DNA of 5,552 bases from assembly GCA_044356825.1 (NCBI GenBank), contig JBIKVM010000194.1:1-5552 (forward strand), given 5' to 3'. Below are positions 5,333 to 5,552 of this stretch, piece by piece (within the stretch, counting starts at the first letter, position 1; each line of letters starts with the position of its first letter). The notes beneath the pieces were generated by a model that was not told where the DNA came from, ran no database searches, and saw nothing but the letters and a program-made list of their open reading frames with translations. Source of the stretch: JAUREX01 sp044356825. GTDB taxonomy: Bacteria; Pseudomonadota; Alphaproteobacteria; Rhodobacterales; Rhodobacteraceae. The translations under genes and the position numbers were made by a program.

Positions 5333-5552
5333 TCAGCGGTTGACGGGCAGACAACGCTCTGCCGCGCCGCCCAGCAGCGCATGCCTGTCGGCCGTTGTCA
5401 GGCGCAGGCTGTCGATGACCTCGCGGGCGTCATACTGGCCCATGTCGAACGGATAGTCGCTACCCAGCATCACCCGGTCGGCGCCCGCCCAGTCCACGAG
5501 GAACTGCAGCGGCTCGACGCCATGCAGGATGGTGTCGAAGAGCAGCCGGTCG
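5333..5552 (-). CDS. Amidohydrolase family protein (Amidohydro_2/ACMSD-like), C-terminal 72 residues
   Basis: A minus-strand frame enters from the right edge and ends at a TGA at 5333-5335, leaving 72 complete codons. It reads DRLLFDTILHGVEPLQFLVD, then WAGADRVMLGSDYPFDMG and LLGGAAERCL. RLLFDT, the helix before GADRVMLGSDYPFDMG, and a closing GGAAERCL helix are typical of the end of the metal-dependent TIM-barrel hydrolases related to aminocarboxymuconate-semialdehyde decarboxylase and 2-pyrone-4,6-dicarboxylate lactonase. The Asp of GSDYP (D32 of the visible part) is the conserved active-site/metal-ligand Asp. Full-length members have about 280-350 residues, so most of the gene lies outside. 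It converges on the glutamine-synthetase-like gene. A link in amine or aromatic catabolism is possible but inferred only from proximity. Confidence 0.85.
   Translation of the reverse strand, partial: DRLLFDTILHGVEPLQFLVDWAGADRVMLGSDYPFDMGQYDAREVIDSLRLTTADRHALLGGAAERCLPVNR

Noticed and set aside
1..5552. CRISPR array, toxin-antitoxin pair or defence system
   Set aside because: No regularly spaced repeats, no small paired genes and no nuclease or defence domains are seen.

Overview
The window is GC-rich, with codons ending mostly in G or C. Its genes (a MocR-type regulator, a PuuA-like glutamine synthetase homologue, an ACMSD-like amidohydrolase and an FMN split-barrel protein) resemble those of an alphaproteobacterium, most likely a Paracoccus/Rhodobacter-type member of the Rhodobacterales. 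This placement is by eye and no search was run.

Layout. (1) Positions 2-577, minus strand: most of a pyridoxamine-5'-phosphate-oxidase-like FMN protein that leaves the window on the left. (2) Positions 642-2066, plus strand: a complete MocR/GntR regulator with a PLP aminotransferase-like domain, transcribed divergently from (1). The short space between them holds two inverted repeats that could be operators. (3) Positions about 2050-2560: wreckage of mobile DNA. It contains a tyrosine-recombinase C-terminus with an internal deletion, a frameshift and the nucleophilic Tyr changed to Ser, then a small phage-type membrane protein gene on the minus strand broken by a TAG. (4) Positions 2574-3128, minus strand: an intact isochorismatase-like cysteine hydrolase. 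(5) Positions 3276 to about 3637, minus strand: the C-terminal remnant of an IS256-family transposase with one frameshift, ending at a perfect hairpin. (6) About 270 bases without a convincing gene. (7) Positions 3908-5263, plus strand: a complete type-I glutamine-synthetase-family ligase of the gamma-glutamyl-polyamine/amine class. (8) Positions 5333-5552, minus strand: the C-terminus of an Amidohydro_2-family hydrolase, convergent with (7). A G/C hairpin and an 11-C run lie between them.

How the parts relate. The regulator and FMN protein look like a classic MocR plus divergent-target pair. The GS-like ligase and the amidohydrolase are the two domain types fused in fungal FluG, so a shared gamma-glutamyl or amine-catabolic role is possible but not shown. 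The middle 1.6 kb is best read as an insertion hot spot: at least two or three unrelated mobile fragments have decayed there around one intact hydrolase gene. I do not see a clear undescribed system. The best leads are the operator-like repeats, the fossil recombinase that appears to supply the 3' end of mocR, and the FluG-like split gene pair.
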